64,000 nt of DNA from Hermatobates lingyangjiaoensis (GCA_026182355.1 JAPFBL010000049.1:3738501-3802500); one strand, 5' to 3'; counted from the first letter of the stretch, positions 34,301 to 46,262 are shown. Notes: a model not told the origin generated them from the sequence alone. Numbers and translations: made by a program.

Positions 34301-35540
34301 AGGGGCAGGATAGCTATAAAAACTGAAAATTAATCTTGGAATAATGGATCACCTGCTGTAGTTGTCGGATTGGTTTACATTGACATGGAAAGTGAATTGA
34401 GTGAAATAAAATTGTTATGTAGAGATTTAATGAAAAACGTCGGAACTATTTTAATGAGTTAATATGATATGTAGCAAAAATAAGATTCTTAAGCGTGAAT
34501 TTTCAACGCCAATCAAACTTATATTTCCTGATTCTGTCCATAGAATGATGAATGATTGTCTAACAAAGTGTTCTAATCAAACTACATGTTACACCCTTGA
34601 ACAAAACTTAATTTCAGCTATAGATCTTGGTGTGTTTATGAACTCCATTGTCTTTGGGTTATTTTGAAACATGTAAAATGTATTCTTTCATTTTTCATTT
34701 CAAAATAGACACAATTTTATACTATTGCTTCGGTGATTGGATGACCAATCTTCTTTCATTTTTCTGTTTCTGAAAAAATAGACACATTTTGAAGTCTTAA
34801 AGGAATCACTTTGGCTTAGTTCTTCAATGTAGAAAGAAGTCAGTACGTTTACAGCAATATTGCAAAAGAATAATTAGGTATGTATTTGATCCACCACAGT
34901 TGGGAACAATAAAAAATGTTCTGAGGGATGTATGTTATCGCTCCCATTCTTGAGATTAGTTGTGGATGAGAATACTCTGTATAATAATGGTTATTGTACG
35001 CACGGATAGACAGAAGACATTTTATTAGATAGAGAGTAATGTTTGATTGTACTGCCTTTCAGATGATGTAGCATTCTCCCAGTGTTGAAATGTGTAAAGG
35101 AGAAATATCTAGGTATTAAACCACCTAAACGTTATAAGGATTGCTTCTGAAGTTTAAGTATCCTTAACGTTTCTGAGTGTCAAGGATCTCCTTTCTGAAG
35201 GAGAACAAAGATTAACCTAAACTATCAAAGTTTCGAACATACTCTTGCAGGTTCTTTACATTAAAGTTTAAATTGAAGAGCAATGTAACGACTTTCGAAC
35301 TACGAAAGCAATGTTCTGCTGTAAGACATTATGTTATAGAACATGAGGGCTTAAAATAAAATCTTCACTTTGGCTTTACAAAGGTATTATTACTTCTCTC
35401 CTAAAACCAATGATATTGTATGTATCTGTAATATAAAATCATGTATAGTTAAAACTTAATTAATCATTATCTGCAGTACCTTCAGGAATGAAGAACTAAT
35501 CTCCCACTTTTTTATTTTTTTTTATTATTATTTGAGGGTG
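34301..35540. other. Intron DNA, nothing recognised
   Basis: No element or coding signal identified; the open frame at 34464-34667 is not supported by any similarity. Confidence 0.45.
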
Positions 35541-35544
35541 ACTA

Positions 35545-35950
35545 TAGCACTGCGTCTTAAACAGAAACTATTGTACTTCCCCCCTTCTGTACTAAAGTAC
35601 CCCAGCAGTTAGCTTCAACGTCTCAAGAAGCTCAGCATTTTTCTATGGTTGTTGAGTGCCCCGAAGCACCTACCTTTGAGCAGCAAAGTTGGCTGACAGT
35701 CAGCCAGAGTGCAACGGTATTTCTTTCTCTTCTTTGCAAAATCTGCAAAAAACAATCATTGATAATGCCCGTTCAGGCTCCCTACCTTTCGGGAGAAAGT
35801 GACTTCCTTTTTCCTTTTTCGGGTCCTTAGGTGCGTGCACTTGTGGGAGGTCGGCTCCCACTAGTTAGCGCTTTTGGACCCTCTGAACTTCCAGAAGATG
35901 ATCTCCCGACTTCCTTCTCTTTAGTATCATACAGGGGAAAATCCCTGAAG
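35545..35950. mobile_element. GC-rich retroelement-like fragment
   Basis: A sharply bounded GC-rich island in AT-rich DNA (CCCCCCTTCTGTACTAAAGT, GGGAGGTCGGCTCCCACTAG), bordered on the left by a T/TTA-rich tract. On the - strand this would be a 3' tail (CACCCTCAAATAATAATAAA). It looks like the end of an antisense LINE, but no protein motif was recognised. Confidence 0.3.
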
Positions 35951-36429
35951 CTCTATAGGTGGTATTTTGTGTTTAAAATTAAAAAAATGTGTTTAAGTTT
36001 GTAAAAAATTAAAGTGTTTAATCAGTTTGATATGAAACGTAAACTGCATTGATATAATTATTTTAAACTGTATATATGGTATGTAGACAAATCATTTTTT
36101 TTTTATATTTTCAACGGATAATACATTTTCATTTAAAGTATGATAAAATTGAGGAAGGGAAAGATTAAATAAACATTGCTCCATTTAGACAACCAGTTGT
36201 AGTCGGAGATCTGATTAGTCAAAAAAGCCAAATATCAAGAGTTACGCCATTAAGATTATTTATAAAAAAAAATCATTAAAAAATAAAAGTTCGTTAAAAC
36301 TGGGTACATTGAATAAAACTACTTACCCAACTTTGCAATAAACTGATTCTTTAATAAAAATAATAATTATTATTAGTAATGTTATTATTGTTATTATGTT
36401 TATTGAGATTAAGGATTATTTGTTACCTG

Positions 36430-36444
36430 GGGGGGGGGGGGGGA
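36430..36444. repeat. Homopolymer G tract
   Basis: About fourteen consecutive G residues; a possible sequencing or assembly trouble spot. The rest of 35950-37080 is AT-rich intron without recognised features. Confidence 0.9.
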
Positions 36445-37079
36445 TTGTTTTTCAGTCTCCATTTGAGGTTATCATTAATAAACAAGTTCTCAATGTTTCT
36501 TTTACTTTCAGAAAGTTATACTTAAAAAAAAATTATTCCTATAAAGGTTGTGTAACTTTGTTATTTGTGAAGAAATAACAGGAATCCTGTTAACAAATCC
36601 AGTTTCTTTGTAAAGTCAATAGTTAATAAAAACAAGTAAAAAACAGTATTTGTGACAAATGTTTTTAACGATATCAAAAGTTATATGACAATTTTTAGCA
36701 AATCAATAATATAAAATTAAGACTTTTGATGATGTCAACGTTTTGAAACTATCATGCATTCTCGTAGCAAAAAATTAAAACAATGTAACTTTCACTAAAT
36801 AGTTTTTGTAAATTAGAATTAGTTCAATATTTTATGACATTTCGTTATATATAAAAAATTACAACATGCAGCATTTGTGACTCATTTCTTTTGATAACTC
36901 GTTGAAAAATATGTATATACATTTATATTTGACTGATGTGGATTATCATCTGTTTATCATGTCTGTAGAAACTTGTATACTTTGATTTTAAGAATATGCT
37001 CCTCCTCGGAAGCATTTCCACAAACACCATTACAATAAACGGAAGATTGCAAAACTTGATTTTTGACAAAATTGTTACT

Positions 37080-37400
37080 TTACTACTAGTAAAGTAATGT
37101 CATACTTTTGTATGACTCGAGTCATACAAAAATTTGATCTCGATATTTTGACTGATTTACATGGTGTGAAGTCTTCAAAGACCCAAACAATGAAAAAGGT
37201 TTTTTTTTTAAAAAAAGTTTAACATTTTTTCTTATGATTGATTCAATCTGATAGCTTTGAGGTTACAAGCCTCACAATTTACAAGCCTAAGTTACAAGCC
37301 TATGACCTTTTGACGGTCAGAATGAAATTATACCTGAAAATCGTACCACCATTAAGTGAGTTGATTGATTATTTTTTAAAATTGCATGAACAAAAAGGGG
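37080..37400 (+). repeat. Interspersed AT-rich repeat, copy
   Basis: GTAAAGTAATGTCATACTT, GATCTCGATATTTTGACTGA, then ACGGTCAGAATGAAATTATA and AACAAAAAGGGGC match the order in the copies at 33235-34300; the (GT)n part is missing. Confidence 0.6.
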
Positions 37401-38010
37401 CAATTATTTAAGTGAGTGTAAGTTATATTCATTATTAGAGCAAAACTTAGTAACAACTAATTGAAATAATCATTTAGATGTCATTTTTTCTAAACATATA
37501 CATACATATAACTGGTGTTTATGAAACTCACTTATCCGATTCCGAACCAATATAAGGAACATTAGACCGATTAGAACAGAAATTTTAATTGCCGAACATT
37601 TCCACAGAAATGGATGGAGCTAATGAATGTATAACGATTCATTAATTAATAAACTAATTATTCATAACTAATATGAACTAATTAATTCATAACGATAGTT
37701 ACTTAAAATAAAACAAGAAATCAATTGGTTGTCAAGAAGTTTGATATTTTTTTCCTTTAAACTAGGACCCCTACTTGGAGGGAATTTGTTATGATATTCT
37801 CAAATGCTCCATTTTTTTTATATTACATGTGTAGTATAATTGATTACTTAATTAGTGAAATAAAATTTTAAATAAATAATTGTATATCACATGTATTACT
37901 ATTAAAGTAAATTAAAATATATATCTACAGTATATTATCACATATCAATATATTACAATACGTTATATTATCATATATAGTAACAATATACTAATAGGCA
38001 GTTAGCCTTT
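37401..38010. other. AT-rich intron, nothing recognised
   Basis: Very AT-rich (many ATTAAT and TATTA words). Confidence 0.5.
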
Positions 38011-38012
38011 AT

Positions 38013-38072
38013 CCAATCGTTCCAACGCTACTTCGCGTTGCTGATGAGTCACCGTATGACGAGGACGACAGG
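38013..38072 (+). ncRNA. Hammerhead-ribozyme-like fold (type III), A14-to-G change
   Basis: Order: stem III 5' strand 38013-38021; cleavage-site-like C at 38022; stem I hairpin CAACGC (38023-38028), loop TACTTC, GCGTTG (38035-38040); core CTGATGA (38041-38047); stem II GTCA/TGAC with loop CCGTA (38048-38060); GAG (38061-38063) in place of GAA; stem III 3' strand 38064-38072. Stem III pairs G-U, A-U, C-G, G-C, A-U, two mismatches, then G-C, G-C. Every conserved hammerhead position I can place agrees except A14 (G here) and the 15.1 base (G, a G-U pair). Cleavage is expected to be weak or lost. It lies in a GC-richer island (38000-38260) that may be the end of a mobile element. Confidence 0.6.
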
Positions 38073-38260
38073 ATTTGTTCCACCTCAGGCTGACAAATGA
38101 CAAGACGGAATGTCAAAGTTGTGATTCAGGCCCACTTTCAGTGGAGATGATGTGTTTCTTGCTGCTTTGTTTCAATCTTTCGGATCTCTTCAGCTAGGCC
38201 TGTGTGATGGCGTAAGTCGACCACTAGCCTAGGATAAAGTCTGATCTAAAGGGAAATGTC
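38073..38260. mobile_element. GC-richer segment attached to the hammerhead-like fold, unidentified
   Basis: Contains CCACCTCAGGCTGACAAATG and GGCCCACTTTCAGTGGAGAT. Composition differs clearly from both flanks, suggesting inserted DNA. No protein motif found. Confidence 0.3.
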
Positions 38261-38519
38261 GTTTGACAATACTATTAAAAGTTATCTTAATTTACAACTT
38301 CAAATACAAGCTTTTGCTGCGCAATTATAAATTTGATCATGTTCAAGGTCTATAGTATTTAATAACTTGTTGATACAATGAAGTAAATTGGGTAAAAGTA
38401 CAGTTTTGTTTGGTGGTCAGATTAATCCATGTAAGATTGCAGTTTTCTGAATATGATGCCTTTGGCAATCAAGGAGAGCACAATCGAAAGAAGTTTCTAT
38501 TATACTCCATTTTTTAGGC

Positions 38520-38830
38520 ATAATGTCATTTTGATGCATCTAACCGTATGACTTGTATCAAACCGTACTCACAAGCTTTCTGCTTGAATCGTAAGTCAAA
38601 TTTGTACATTTTATTGAAAAAAAAAAAGATTTTCAGTTATTTTGAAAATCTAAAGATTTTTTCAGTTATTGCTTTTATCGCTTCTATGACAGTGCCAAAA
38701 TTTCAAAACTCTAGAGTTAGTAGTTTAAAAGAAAAGAAAGGTTGTTTAGAACACGTTTTGGCAAAAAAAGTGACTTTTCCATCATTCATAATTGCTCTCA
38801 AACAATAGGACATATCTATATTATGAGGCC
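38520..38830 (-). repeat. Interspersed AT-rich repeat, antisense copy
   Basis: The reverse complement gives ACTAACTCTAGAGTTTTGAA, TTTTGGCACTGTCATAGAAG and a run of A with AAATGTACAAATTTGACTTA, matching 33930-34130. The + strand open frame over 38548-38808 is explained by this repeat. Confidence 0.6.
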
Positions 38831-39700
38831 TGCTTTCTCGTAAAATACTAATTTGATCCATTAAAGATTGTGGACTGTAACACGTACATGATCTTTAAAG
38901 TACATTAAGCAGAGTCTGGTTAAGGCAAGTTTATTTGCTTTTTTTTCCTCATTTTCTTATGGATAACGCACTTCCGATACATTTGGTACAATGAGTCATA
39001 TCTCAGTAGTGTACAACAGAAGTGTATATTGGTAAGAACCCTCGTTCTAGTAGACTTTCTAGAATTTCTTACAGCAGATCAGTTCGTTTGTGGACTTAAC
39101 CAAAGTATGATACATGGCTTTTCCGGTTTATTCTTTAATGAAAAGTAACTTCAAATATGTCTATTCGTTTGGAAGTTTTATGGTAGTTTGCTTACTAAAA
39201 AGACCTTTGATATAAACTTTCATTTTCCTTGAGAACGGTACAGAACCATTTTAGCTGAATTTATATCCAAGCACTTTTCCTTTACCGATCGTTGAATAAT
39301 CAGTAAATTATTGAGTTATATGAGCAGGCTGCATATGTTCAAAAGCAGTATTATGGAAATTCTTCTTTATATAACCAGATCATCTGTAGATCCTTGTGTA
39401 CCGCAACCATCATTATTTAGAATATCCAGCTGACCATTCACAGCTGAGGACCACAATAATGACAGCACACACCTTAGTACAACCTTTGGTGATCAAAATT
39501 TTATTTATAGTATATCCTATATTTACACTCATTATTCTTTGCAGTATCATTCTATGAACTCATTCTGTTGATTCCATGTACAGCAAAGAACACTCCATCA
39601 AAAGCTCCTTCTGTAAATAAATTTAGGGTGATTCTATTTTCTAATCTATTCTATTTTGATGACTAAATTGTTTGTGACAGACTCTTGATATACCCTTGTG
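38831..39700. other. Intron DNA, nothing recognised
   Basis: No element or coding signal identified. Confidence 0.45.
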
Positions 39701-39704
39701 ATAG

Positions 39705-40448
39705 TAAATTGTGTATGCCTAGCTTAAAATATTGTCTCTGAATGGACTGAAAATTCAGTTTAGAAGCAAAGTTATGAACTTTTAAACTGTATGTTGCTAA
39801 CTTCACAGACATGTTTACTTTGAAAATATACAGGTATAGCAAGTAGGTATTGTGAGTTAATTTTCATTTCATTTGCGTATATGAATATCTGCATATTTGA
39901 TCTTATTGACCAGGTGTTTGCCAGAATTAAGATGTACTATCTATTAAGAATAAACGTCTTTGTGAATGAGCAATTCTCAACCTTTACTACGAAGAGGCAG
40001 TAAAAATCAACAAACAAGTTCTTACGCTAATTTAAGCTCATGACATTATGACTGGGGTGGTACTGGGGAGTCTGTGTGTATACCACGCATACCAGATTCC
40101 GAGCCACTATCCGTTTCCATTCAAACGAGTGCAATGTCCCTTCAGCCTGTGTTTTACTATGACGGTAACTAAGTCGAAGAAGAAACTCTATCAACCCCAG
40201 GAATTGAAGTGAGTGAGACCAAGTTTTTTTCACACGTTTAACTATAGTTTGGTTGCTCAAGAGTCAGAGGTTCTAACTTTTGTTCTTACATGAACCTGAA
40301 TAGCAGACAGCTAATGTGGCGTATACAGAGGCATTTGCTTAACACGTACTAATAATGATGTTTTCTACTATTCTATAATTTCTAATATATTTTTGAATAC
40401 CATGTATAATCAAATTTTGATTCAGTCAAAGACGGGTACGTTTGCTAG
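39705..40448 (+). mobile_element. Helitron copy 4, 5'-truncated and internally deleted
   Basis: Starts inside the family (AAATTGTGTATGCCTAGCTT). Near 40035 it jumps from the region before the helicase motifs to the GACATTATGACTGG part. It ends with TCAAAGACGGGTACGTTTG and CTAG at 40445-40448, followed by T. The hairpin stem is weakened (CAGTC/GACGG). Confidence 0.82.
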
Positions 40449-40831
40449 TTATAATATAAATTGAAAAAGTAACTTTCCCAAACTCCAATATTGCCCAAAA
40501 TTATGGAGTTTTTAAATACACCAAGACTATATGTTTCATAATCAAGCATGTTGAAGAGTCCAACAACCAAACAGATTGCAACATTTTCTCAAGACAACAA
40601 TCCTTTACACTCGAAGAACATCATAATATATATTTCTTGGCATTTGCTTATATCAATTAATCATTTTTTACATATTAAATTAACTAGATAAACTATTCAA
40701 TTTTTTTGTATTAAACCTTAAAAGAAGAATTATGTCTGACTCGGTTTAGGAAAAAAAATTCTAAGTCAAAGTGAACTAATCCGACAAGTACAGCAGGTTA
40801 TCTATTCGTCCAAGTTTTGTTTTCATTTATA

Positions 40832-41870
40832 CTACCAAACGTATGCGTCTTTGACGGAATCAAAAATCTTATTATAATTGTTATTCCAAATACCATTAGA
40901 AATTATAGAATGTAAAAAATACCATTATTAGTAAAGTGTTAAGCCTCTGTATACACCACATTAGCTGTCTGTCCTTCAAGTTCATGGAAGAACAAACAGT
41001 TGAAACCTCTAACTCTTGAGCAACTAAACTACAGTTGACCATGTGAGAAAAACTTGGTCTCGATAATTTGAATTCCTGAGTTAGATAAAGTTTCCCCTTG
41101 CGACTTAGTTATTTTGCGACGTCATTGCGAAATAAACATCTGCGAAATCGTTTCAACGGAAACAAATAGTGACTCGGAATCAATTGTATGCGTGGTATAC
41201 ACACAGACTCCCAATTCCACACCCAGTCATGATGTCCGCCTCTATGGCATATCTGTGCAGAGCACAAACTCAGAGTCGTGTCCCGTTGCACAGTTTTTGG
41301 GCACTCACGTTTTGTAACATGAAATTTGTTACTGCTACTAAATTGCAGCATGATTGTTGCTCTTACTTTAAGTTTTTACTCATGAGCAGGCAGTCAAGGA
41401 GAAAGAAATTCAGAGTCAAGAAATTCAGTTAGATAATGAACTGCTTCCTCATCACTAATCATTCTCTTTACTGACTAGTAAGTTCTATCTTCGGCTTGAT
41501 ATAGCGTAAGAACTTGTTTGTTGATTTTTCCTGCCTGTTCGTATTAAGGGTTGAGAATTGCTCTTTCACAAAACTATTTATTCTTAATAGATAGTACAGC
41601 CTCAGCTCTAGGAAACACCTTTTCAATGATGTCAAATACGCAGATATTCATATATTCAAATGAAATTGGAATCAACTAACAATACCTACTTGCCACACCT
41701 GTGTATTTTCAAAATAAAGATGTCTGTGAAGTTAGCAAAATACGCTCAAAGGCTCATAACTTCGCTTCTGCACTGAATTATCAATCTATTCAGAGCCTAT
41801 ATTTTAAGTTAGGCATACACAAATCTAGTGTCAAAGTTTCAGCTTGATATGTCTCATGGTGGCTGAGTAT
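40832..41870 (-). mobile_element. Helitron copy 5, antisense, 5'-truncated
   Basis: The 3' end at 40832 is mutated (GTAG for CTAG; GACGCATACGTTTG for GACGGGTACGTTTG). It carries the same helicase remnant with the shared TAA stop and 31 base insertion. It loses similarity near 41870 after GTCTCATGGTGGCTGAGT. Confidence 0.82.
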
Positions 41871-42303
41871 TGACTTAAATAACCACACAAGAAATTGTTT
41901 TGTTTGATATTGTAGATACGTTCACCTAAGAAAGTGATGTTGTTACTAAGAATTGCATTTTTCAAATTACTGATTAACCTTCCTTACTGAAAATGCATAC
42001 CAACCACCTATAAGACGCCAAACGTCATTTATTTACTACCGAATGTAATAAGTTTATTAGTTTTCATACTCATAAAACTAAGTGTCTTATTTCCATGAAA
42101 ATCAAGAATCTTGCCTTGTTTATCAGACAGCAAATTCTCCACCTCAGAGAACCCACTCTTATCCCTGTCAATCACACCATCCCACTTAGCCTACCACAAC
42201 GCCTAATATTCAGTAATATGTTAACAGAATACTGATTATCATATTATTTACATGTGATGTGATACACACATACACACATATGTACACACATACCCACATA
42301 TTT
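41871..42303. other. Intron DNA, nothing recognised
   Basis: Ends with a (CA)-rich stretch (ACACACATACACACATATGT) before the next hairpin-derived element. Confidence 0.45.
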
Positions 42304-42450
42304 TCAATGATCAAACCAACTCAGTTGGGTTTTTGACTCTGACGAAGACCGCTTGTCACGGTTGAAAGATCTTAGTCTTGTTTTCCCATTTTTTATTGTG
42401 GTTTGATCATTGATTGTTATTTCACGTGTTTATGTGAAACCTTTTTATAC
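42304..42450 (+). mobile_element. Fold-back element, single-arm derivative with hammerhead-like motif
   Basis: Related to 6078-6302 and 14751-14972, but the left arm is deleted to about 20 bases (TTCAATGATCAAACCAACTC). GACT (42335-42338), CTGACGA (42339-42345), hairpin, GAA (42364-42366), AGATCT (42367-42372), T and AGTC (42374-42377) are kept. It runs into (CA)n rather than (TA)n. Confidence 0.75.
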
Positions 42451-42463
42451 ACAGATACATATA

Positions 42464-42471
42464 CGCACACA

Positions 42472-42503
<32 letters not shown>

Positions 42504-42514
42504 TACACACACAC

Positions 42515-42577
<63 letters not shown>
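42464..42577. repeat. (CA)n microsatellite
   Basis: About 110 bases of near-perfect CA repeat with TACA and GCAC interruptions. The two overlapping open frames of poly(Thr-His) are artefacts. Confidence 0.98.
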
Positions 42578-42581
<4 letters not shown>

Positions 42582-42700
42582 GCATCATCAAAAAAACATT
42601 ATAAAAGGATTTTGAGGACCTCAAAACATGTAAATCTGTAAAAATCTCGAGATCTAATTATGTCATGATCACTATACTTTGCTTATACTAAAGTAGGTAT
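42578..42700 (-). repeat. Interspersed (CA)n-linked repeat, copy
   Basis: GGCATCATCAAAAAAACATT, CTCAAAACATGTAAATCTG and AAAATCTCGAGATC follow the (CA)n in the same order as at 32315-32400; then GATCACTATACTTTGCTTA. Confidence 0.75.
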
Positions 42701-43257
42701 TGGTAATTTCCTGCACGCTATACTAGCATCAAATATTCTCTGTGAAGAAAGTTGGCGTGGTTTTTAAAATATTACAATTACTTTTGATTTTTGATTCTGA
42801 TTATATAACTCAATAATCTACTCTACTGCTTCATCAACATTAAGGTAGTGATGTTTAAATGTACGTATCCGTCATTTTATATCCTTTTTTTATATTAGTT
42901 GATTTCTTTATTACTACAGAAGAACATTTCATAATAGCAAGGTGAATGAATCTGAGATCAGTTATGAATTTTTTCAAAGTTATTAAAGTAAGAATTACCA
43001 GAAGTATAGTAGGCAAAATAATAATGGGATAAATAATAATGCTTATCGTTTTTAGCATTATTTTTGATAAATTCTCATAATTGTGTTATAAATACGTTCT
43101 TATATAACTGGTACCTCTATTAGCCTTATTTAATTAAATTTGTTAACTCTTTACGATAAAAAAATAGTATATACTGTATTATAATTATAATAATTAGTTT
43201 CTCTATTTTTTTAACTGATATATTCATATACTGATGATTAAATGATATTTTTTTCAG
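42701..43257. other. Intron 3' part, nothing recognised
   Basis: Ends with TATTTTTTTCAG, the acceptor of the next exon. Confidence 0.55.
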
Positions 43258-43320
43258 AAACTGCAGTGGTTCTCAAATGAAGATAGCATTCAGATGTGTG
43301 TCATGAAGGGAAAAGATGAA
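43258..43320 (+). CDS. Sema1a: Semaphorin exon, 63 bp
   Basis: Encodes KLQWFSNEDSIQMCVMKGKD plus E, in phase 0 at both ends. The W-x(n)-C-x2-KGK pattern with its cysteine is conserved in sema domains. Acceptor TTTCAG, donor GAA/GTGAGT. The following intron is about 2.1 kb. Confidence 0.93.
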
Positions 43321-45407
43321 GTGAGTTTAATAGTTACCTTCCTTCATTAAACAACAAAACAAGTTTATTCCTGACATTGAAATGGGATTATTTTTTCACT
43401 ACATTTCATATATTTAAATAGAGAGTTTTTAAATGTGCTATCACTTTGTATAGGTCAAAGATAAGAGTCGAAGAAACGATGGAAATTGTTTTGATCGTGT
43501 TAGATCAACAACACTCTTTTAACGACGTAAATTAGTTGAATGAACTTGACAAATATAAGCTTTTTTTCTTTATGTCCAGTAGGCAATGATTGGTCAAATT
43601 TTGAATTCCATATTTATATTTATGCACGGGTTTATTATATTTATTTATTTCATCGAACCATAAAAAAATCAAAGCTACTGAAAAAAAAACACTTGACTAA
43701 TTCAAAGTATTTATGATCATTACGAGGTGAAGTAATCGTCTGAAAGCGGACATTTTTTATTTACTACCCTAGTATAGTATTTCATTTTGGTATTTACTAT
43801 GTTACAATAGGTACTTGAATAACTGTTCACTGTTTAGTTTTTGCTTTTCAAGACATCATTGAAAAGTAGAATATACAATATGTTACTCAAAGTATTTACT
43901 ATCATTAGTCATAGTACAAGACATGTTCTACGACAACAGAACCGAGAACAGGTCAATGTTTTTAAGTAGGTCGTGGATGTAAGCTATGATGTAGATTCAC
44001 ACGAGCTAACGCTTGTCAAATAGGGTTATCACGAAGTTCAGATCCCACTACTTGCCGATTTATATTAACTGAAGTTGTGGTGTAGTTCACAACCCCACTA
44101 ATAGAATGTGGTATATGCATGTGTAGGCTATGGATTAAACCTGTTACATTTACTAACTGATTTCACTGGTAATTAGTCAAACCAATTGTAAAAATTAATA
44201 AATAATATAGAAGTTGATAATGAAGTACTAATCTAATTATTTCAGTACTTTTTCTGTTATTGATTGAAATGAAAAAATGTTTAAAATAATTAATGAATAG
44301 ACAATTTTAATTGTTAGTTTCTAATTTGCCAACCTTTTTCTGTTACTGATTACACTCTAAACTTAACTGCTATATCAATTCCTGGATATTATAACTAGAT
44401 TTTATGAAAAAAACAACTAATTTTTATGGACAATAATGAAGATTAGACAAACCAATTATTAAAGTGACAATATTAATGTAATTTATTCAGTAATGATTTC
44501 AATTCTCATCCTCAAACATCATAATGATGTTTGCGTTCCCATTTTTTTGTCACTTATCAACTGATGAACCTATTTTTACAATTTGTTACCTCGATTATGT
44601 TGAAAATTCCTTCCGTAAGTGTTGTTTCTTCATTACAAAGTTCGACATTTTTAATGTTACATGATTGTCGTTGTTTACAGAGCAATAATATTGGACTTAC
44701 TTTTTCTAATAATTTTATAATTTTCTAATAATTTTTCTAATAATAGGATGGCCAACTTCTAATAATCTGAAAATTGAATTTTCATTATAAAGCACATGTT
44801 CAAAGTTCTGCTAATGGAACTGTTGCGTACGGCGGAAACTAATTCAAACTCCTAATGTAGAAGGATCCTTCTATTCAAAGTTCATATATATTAAATATAT
44901 AAAAAAAGTTGTATATACGAAACATGATAAAGCAAATTCTATTATTGGAACATTTTCGTGACACATTTTCTAAGTTATTGTGAATGACCTTGTCCATATT
45001 TCTAAGAAGTATTTTGTCTAGATATATAATAGTACTCTTTTTAAAACTATAAAATGAAAATGTTTCGAAAAATAATGAGGAAGATTCTAACTCATTTAGA
45101 TCTTTACAGTGAAACGTTCTTTTCAGTGCAAAAAAAAGGGAGTTCAACTCCATCAGACCTGGGCTTATGGCCCGTGAAGGCAAGCAAACATTTCTGTTTA
45201 GATCTCTCAGATTCGATTACTCAACGGGTAAAAAAAATTGCATACTTTAATTTTATGTGGAACATTAAGTCATTTACATTGTTTTTTAATTTTTGCTTGT
45301 ACCCATAACTAAATTAAAATTGTTTAGCATCTAAATGAACCTATATTATATTTATCAAAATATGCTTATAAAAATGTTCAAAATGTTCATTAAAACAATT
45401 TTTTTAG
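43321..45407. other. Intron; possible SINE-like stretch near 43970-44110
   Basis: A GTTCAGATCCCAC word (B-box-like) with TAAGCTATGATGTAGATTC upstream lies near 43978-44055, compatible with an old tRNA-derived SINE. Otherwise AT-rich with no recognised element; the frames at 44531 and 44875-45308 have no support. Confidence 0.35.
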
Positions 45408-45515
45408 GAGAGTTGCCAAAATTACATCAGAATTTTGACTAAAAATGAACAGGGGCATTTACTTGTTTGTGGCACCAACTCCTTCAAACCTTTATGCCGT
45501 GAATACAGCATTGGG
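45408..45515 (+). CDS. Sema1a: Semaphorin exon, 108 bp
   Basis: Encodes ESCQNYIRILTKNEQGHLLV followed by CGTNSFKPLCREYSIG: the CQNYIR and LVCGTN-F-P-C signature of the sema domain, with three conserved cysteines. Phase 0 at both ends; acceptor TTTTTTAG, donor GGG/GTAAGA. The next intron is about 5.6 kb and contains the mariner and hAT relics. Confidence 0.95.
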
Positions 45516-45985
45516 GTAAGATTATTAATTGTTTGTGTTTTTCTAATAGCTTTGATATGTATCATTCATTACCAATTTTATCATATTGACTTAGTAATTA
45601 ACGTGGTAGGTATATTGATTCAGTGTTCTTATTAACAATCCAGATATAGAAGATATAGCACTACCATCATGCGACCATAGTAGAAATAGTGAAATGTCAC
45701 ACCACTTGTTATAACTGAATTATGAAAATTATGTTTATAATCTGTAATTTTCTATATTCGTTTGGTTTTTTTTTTTGCGTTATGAGTTCTGATGAACTGC
45801 ATTTCATTTGTGATGTATAAGTGAGTAGGTGTAATTTGAGAGTTCTGGATATGACGTTAAGAATTTTTCTAAAGATTCTGGTTCTAACCGAGTTCCCAAG
45901 AGTACCCAAGTAGCCCTTTTGTATTCTTATTGTATGTGTCTCCAATCCTAGTATCGCCTAATATCACATTTTCGGATCCAGACTT
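45516..45985. other. Intron DNA, nothing recognised
   Basis: No element identified; it ends at a C homopolymer (45985-45996). Confidence 0.45.
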
Positions 45986-46031
45986 CCCCCCCCCCCAATG
46001 ACGTCACAACCCCAACTATCTGAGTGTTGTC

Positions 46032-46110
46032 TTAAAGGAGTGGTTATCGGTAGAATCAAACCAGAGACCTCTCACAGCCTCAATCGTCTTACTAACCACA
46101 ACACTACGGA
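46032..46110 (-). repeat. Possible tRNA-derived SINE head
   Basis: On the - strand GTTGTGGTTAGTAAGACG (A-box-like) precedes GGTCTCTGGTTTGATTC (B-box-like) by a tRNA-like distance. No full cloverleaf was drawn. Confidence 0.35.
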
Positions 46111-46262
46111 ACATGTTCGTAGATTAGTATTAAAACTAGTATATAAACCAATGATGGTTTATGTATACAAACCAACGCTATGGAACAAGTTCATAGATTA
46201 GTATTAAAACAAGTATATAAACCAATGATGGTTTATGTATATAAACCAATGATGGGATTCAG
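46102..46262. repeat. Two-copy tandem repeat, about 77 bp period
   Basis: GGAACATGTTCGTAGATTAG ... ATGATGGTTTATGTATA and its variant with GGAACAAGTTCATAGATTAG repeat back to back. Confidence 0.8.

Noticed and set aside
36396..36578. 60-codon open frame with a glycine run
   Set aside because: It depends on a G homopolymer in AT-rich DNA and has no similarity I can name.
42403..42615. Two overlapping open frames of Thr-His repeats
   Set aside because: They are translations of a (CA)n microsatellite.
45785..45830. CTGATGA near 45789 as a hammerhead core
   Set aside because: No hairpin and no GAA box follow it.
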